Assembly: GCF_001613325.1 (NCBI RefSeq)
Contig: NZ_BDCD01000026.1
Span: 62,001 to 126,000, forward strand
Reading direction: 5' to 3'
DNA length: 64,000 bases
Source of the DNA: Nocardia yamanashiensis NBRC 100130
GTDB lineage: Bacteria; Actinomycetota; Actinomycetes; Mycobacteriales; Mycobacteriaceae
Each line of letters opens with the position of its first letter. Position 1 is the stretch's first letter. The translations under genes and the position numbers were made by a program. This document shows, in pieces, positions 61,522-64,000 of the stretch. Under the pieces are notes generated by a model, which did no database searches, was not told where the DNA came from, and was given only the letters and a program-made list of their open reading frames with translations.

Positions 61522-62639
61522 CGCGTCAGCCCCAACATCGCTGCGGTGAGCCCGAAGTCGGGGCCCATGTCTTCCATCTTTCCGGTGCGGCAGCCGTCCG
61601 CCTTCATCTGGATGCGCTCGCAGAACAGGCTGACGATCTCGCCGGAGAGCGAGGTGCCGATCAGCCCGTGCAGGCGGATGAAGTTGCCCTGCCGGTTCAC
61701 CGACCGGTCGAGGTTCTGCATGAGCAGCGGCGCCACGTCGACGATCTCGACCACGCCCGCGGCATTGTCGCGCAACTGCTGGGTGACCGCGGTCAGGCCG
61801 GTGAGGGTGCCGTTGAGCTGATCGCTGTACTGCGAGAACGCGCCGGAGGTGTTGGCCAGGAACGCATTCAGCTGATCCAGCGTGGCCTGCAGGCCCGGGG
61901 CCTGATCGGCCAGCAGCCCGGACATCTGGGTCATCTTGTTGCTGAAGTCGCGCACCGACTGGTCGTTGTCGGCCAGCATGGTGGTGAGCTCGTTCAGCTT
62001 GATGATGATGGTCGAGACCGCGTCCTTGTTGTCGGTGCCGACCTTCAGCGCACCGGACAACGCGTTCAACGTGTCGCGCATCTTGGCGCCGTTGCCGTTC
62101 ATCATCGGATACAGCACCCGGCCGGACAGCGGGCCGATGCCCTCCTGTCCTTCCTGCGGCGACAGCGCGGCGGAGAAGGCGTCGATGGTCTTGATCATCG
62201 TGTCCAGCTCGACCGGCGTATGGGTCTGTTCGGTGGTCAGGTGCGACTTGTCCGGCAACGTGTCGCCGCCGGTGTAGGGCGGGGTCAGCTCGATGTGCCG
62301 GTCGGTCACGATGGACGGCGAAACCAGTGCGGCCTCGACGTTCCGGGGCAGCTTCACGCCCTTGTCCACGGTCATGTGGACCTCGACGTAGGTGCCCTTG
62401 GGCACGATCTTGTCGACCCGGCCCACCTCGAGCCCGAGCACGGTGATCGGGTTGCCCTCGAACATGCCCGCGATGTTCTCGAAGTCGGCGGTGATGTGCT
62501 GGGTCTGCCCGGCCGCGTCCTTGACGCCCAGCGGCACCAGCGAGCACGAGCCGACCGCCAGGGTGGCCGCGCCGATCACCGCCGCCTTGGACAAGCGAGC
62601 GAGGTTGGCGCGCTTCAGAATCGATGCTTTCAACTGCAT
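61518..62639 (-). CDS. mceD: MCE-family protein MceD, with lipobox-like signal
   Basis: A 373-aa subunit. The MCE domain is ITADFENIAGMFEGNPITVL and VGRVDKIVPKG. The signal region AAVIGAATLAVGSCSLVP has a Cys after VGS, at residue 32, which reads as a lipobox. MceD is usually not a lipoprotein in mycobacteria, so this is unusual. Its C-terminus ends with CRTGKMEDMGPDFGL. ATG 62639 overlaps the MceC stop (TAATG). Confidence 0.88.
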   Translation of the reverse strand: MQLKASILKRANLARLSKAAVIGAATLAVGSCSLVPLGVKDAAGQTQHITADFENIAGMFEGNPITVLGLEVGRVDKIVPKGTYVEVHMTVDKGVKLPRNVEAALVSPSIVTDRHIELTPPYTGGDTLPDKSHLTTEQTHTPVELDTMIKTIDAFSAALSPQEGQEGIGPLSGRVLYPMMNGNGAKMRDTLNALSGALKVGTDNKDAVSTIIIKLNELTTMLADNDQSVRDFSNKMTQMSGLLADQAPGLQATLDQLNAFLANTSGAFSQYSDQLNGTLTGLTAVTQQLRDNAAGVVEIVDVAPLLMQNLDRSVNRQGNFIRLHGLIGTSLSGEIVSLFCERIQMKADGCRTGKMEDMGPDFGLTAAMLGLTR

Positions 62640-63634
62640 TACTGGCACCCCTCGTTCACCTGCGCGAAGCACAACCAGTTGTCCGGGAACAGCCACGGCA
62701 GGGCGACCTCGCCGTAGGGGCCGTTACCGAAGGCGTTGTTGAACGTCCGCACGGACACCGGCATGATCGACAGCAGCCGATCCAGGTTGTCCTTGTTCTT
62801 CTGCAGGCCCTCGGCCATGGTCTGGAGCTGGGTCAGCGTCGGACCGAACTGGTCATTGTTCTCCGCGCCGATCTGCTGCAATTGCTTGCTCAGCGTGGCG
62901 ATATTGTCCAGCAGGTTCTTCAGCAGGCCCTGGCGTTCCATCACCCGGCTGGCGATGGCCTCGCCCTGGGTGATGACCAGCAGCACCGAGTTCCGGTTGT
63001 CGCCGAGGATCTTGGTGACCTTGTCCAGATCCTTGAGCAGCTGATCGACCGAATCCTTGCGGTCGTTCATGGTCTTGGCCAGCGCGCCGATGGAATCGAG
63101 CGCCTGCGAGGTGAGCTGCGGGGTGTCGCCGAACTGCTGGTTGATCAGGTTCAGCGATTCCGCCAGCTTCTTGGTGTCGAGGGCCTCGAACTTGGGCGTG
63201 CCCTGCTGCACCACATCGGCCAGGTTGTACGGAACGACGGTGTTGTTCTTGGGGATTCGGTTCCCCTTCAGCCCGGAACCGTCGCCCGGGGTCAGATCGA
63301 CATAGCGCGCGCCGAGCAGCGTGGCCATCTTGATCGACGCCTTGGCGTCCGGGCCGAGTTTCAGGTCGTTGTCGACCGAGAGCGAGATCAGCACGTGATC
63401 GCCCTCGAGCTCGGCGCCGGAGACGGTGCCGACCTTGACGCCGGCCACCGACACCTTGTCACCGGTCTTGATGCCGGCGGTCTGCACGAATTCGGCCTTG
63501 ATGGTCTTCTCGCCGATGCCGATCTGCTTGTACAGACTGGAGGCGACCAGCAGGCCGACGATCACCAGCAGGCCGAGCGCGCCGAGCCACAGGTGACGGT
63601 TGGAAGCGATGCGGGACTTCAGTTTCGCGATCAT
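62639..63634 (-). CDS. mceC: MCE-family protein MceC
   Basis: A 331-aa subunit. The N-terminal helix WLGALGLLVIVGLLVASSLY is followed by the MCE domain (IKAEFVQTAGIKTGDKVSVA, VKVGTVSGAELEG). The C-half is helical with repeated Leu/Gln heptad-like spacing (QLLKDLDKVTKILGDN). ATG 63634 overlaps the MceB stop (ATGA); GTG 63643 is an alternative. It is part of the lipid-import tunnel. Confidence 0.9.
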   Translation of the reverse strand: MIAKLKSRIASNRHLWLGALGLLVIVGLLVASSLYKQIGIGEKTIKAEFVQTAGIKTGDKVSVAGVKVGTVSGAELEGDHVLISLSVDNDLKLGPDAKASIKMATLLGARYVDLTPGDGSGLKGNRIPKNNTVVPYNLADVVQQGTPKFEALDTKKLAESLNLINQQFGDTPQLTSQALDSIGALAKTMNDRKDSVDQLLKDLDKVTKILGDNRNSVLLVITQGEAIASRVMERQGLLKNLLDNIATLSKQLQQIGAENNDQFGPTLTQLQTMAEGLQKNKDNLDRLLSIMPVSVRTFNNAFGNGPYGEVALPWLFPDNWLCFAQVNEGCQ

Positions 63635-64000
63635 GGACGGCACACCGCCGAGTGAGAGTTGCCGCCGATCTGGTTGAACAGACCGCGCGGGAAGAGGACA
63701 CCGTACAGGGAGACGTCGAGCGAGCAGACGTACGCGTTGGCGTACGCGCCGTTCTGGGTGAACTTGCCGACGTTCGCGAGAATCGCGGGCAGATCCACCG
63801 CGGCCTGGTCCAGCTTGGCGCCATTGGCGATCAGCAGGGTCAGCGCATCGGTGGTGGAGCTCTGCGCCAGCGCCAGTTTCGGCTGGATCAGGCCCATCAT
63901 GTTGGTCAGCGCGGTGGTGGCGTCGGCGATCTGCACCGTCGATGCCTGCAGCGACTGACCCTGGGCGTAGAGCCCGCCGATCAGCGAACGAGTCTGGGTC
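63631..64000 (-). CDS. mceB: MCE-family protein MceB, C-terminal part (start outside window)
   Basis: The last 122 residues of MceB run in from beyond base 64000, so the MCE domain is not visible. The seen part is helical (LIGGLYAQGQSLQASTVQIA) and ends GLFNQIGGNSHSAVCRP, with a Cys pair (VCSLDV, VCRP) that may form a disulfide. It overlaps MceC by ATGA. The rest of the operon (MceA and the YrbE permeases) should lie upstream, beyond the window. Confidence 0.85.
   Translation of the reverse strand, partial: TQTRSLIGGLYAQGQSLQASTVQIADATTALTNMMGLIQPKLALAQSSTTDALTLLIANGAKLDQAAVDLPAILANVGKFTQNGAYANAYVCSLDVSLYGVLFPRGLFNQIGGNSHSAVCRP

Overview
The window comes from a high-GC actinobacterium of the mycolic-acid group, most likely a Nocardia or a close relative. 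This rests on an mce operon, a mycobacterial-type succinate dehydrogenase operon, an XRE/DUF5753 plus DUF397 pair, a TIGR03084-type putative mycothiol-dependent protein, a HAIR-like element upstream of lon, many GTG/TTG starts, and long GC-rich bidirectional hairpins between convergent genes. I saw no rRNA, tRNA, transposase, integrase, phage gene or CRISPR array. All names are motif-based readings by eye; no search was run.

Layout. 1-8.7 kb: the 3' part of a large acyl-CoA dehydrogenase, a 72-nt foldback, an alpha/beta hydrolase, a small protein, a thiolase-fold protein whose catalytic residues all look replaced, and a succinate dehydrogenase operon (anchor, flavoprotein, Fe-S subunit) with a tiny leader ORF. 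8.7-12.2 kb: a small membrane protein, the XRE/DUF397 pair, a structured leader with a 19-codon ORF and a 67-aa protein, a GNAT acetyltransferase and a channel-like membrane protein. 12.2-17.1 kb: a four-gene minus-strand operon matching the uncharacterised SCO2521/SCO2522/SCO2523/SCO2524 families, including a P-loop ATPase-like protein with a variant Walker A. This is the best candidate for an undescribed system. 17.2-20.2 kb: a sugar-type ABC importer (two permeases and a binding protein) without its own ATPase.

20-35.8 kb: a DNA glycosylase, a giant FAD/Fe-S oxidase, an ABC exporter, a methyltransferase with a His-rich N-terminus, a hotdog thioesterase with a TetR regulator, a DinB2-like polymerase with Gln at the steric-gate position, an enoyl-CoA hydratase/isomerase, hydrolases, a quinone-oxidoreductase-like protein, an epoxide hydrolase, an EEP nuclease/phosphatase, a parS-like site and a lipoprotein. 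35.8-41.7 kb: lon, with candidate HspR (HAIR) and ClgR boxes upstream, a short-chain dehydrogenase with a Tat-like leader, a two-component system, and an AT-richer gap ending in a hairpin plus T-run.

41.7-57 kb: LysR with a divergent epimerase, a hydrolase-TetR pair, a secreted lipase, a PrsW-like membrane protease, HD hydrolase divergent from a GlxA-type regulator, a zinc alcohol dehydrogenase convergent with a Tat-exported phosphatase, a DUF445 membrane protein, a putative mycothiol-dependent protein, and LhgO. 57-64 kb: an SRPBCC protein and RNase H, then convergent to them the 3' end of an mce operon (mceB partial, mceC, D, E, F, and an Mce-associated membrane protein), with overlapping stop/start codons from mceB through mceF. 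The overall theme is lipid and acyl-CoA metabolism, envelope transport and stress proteolysis.
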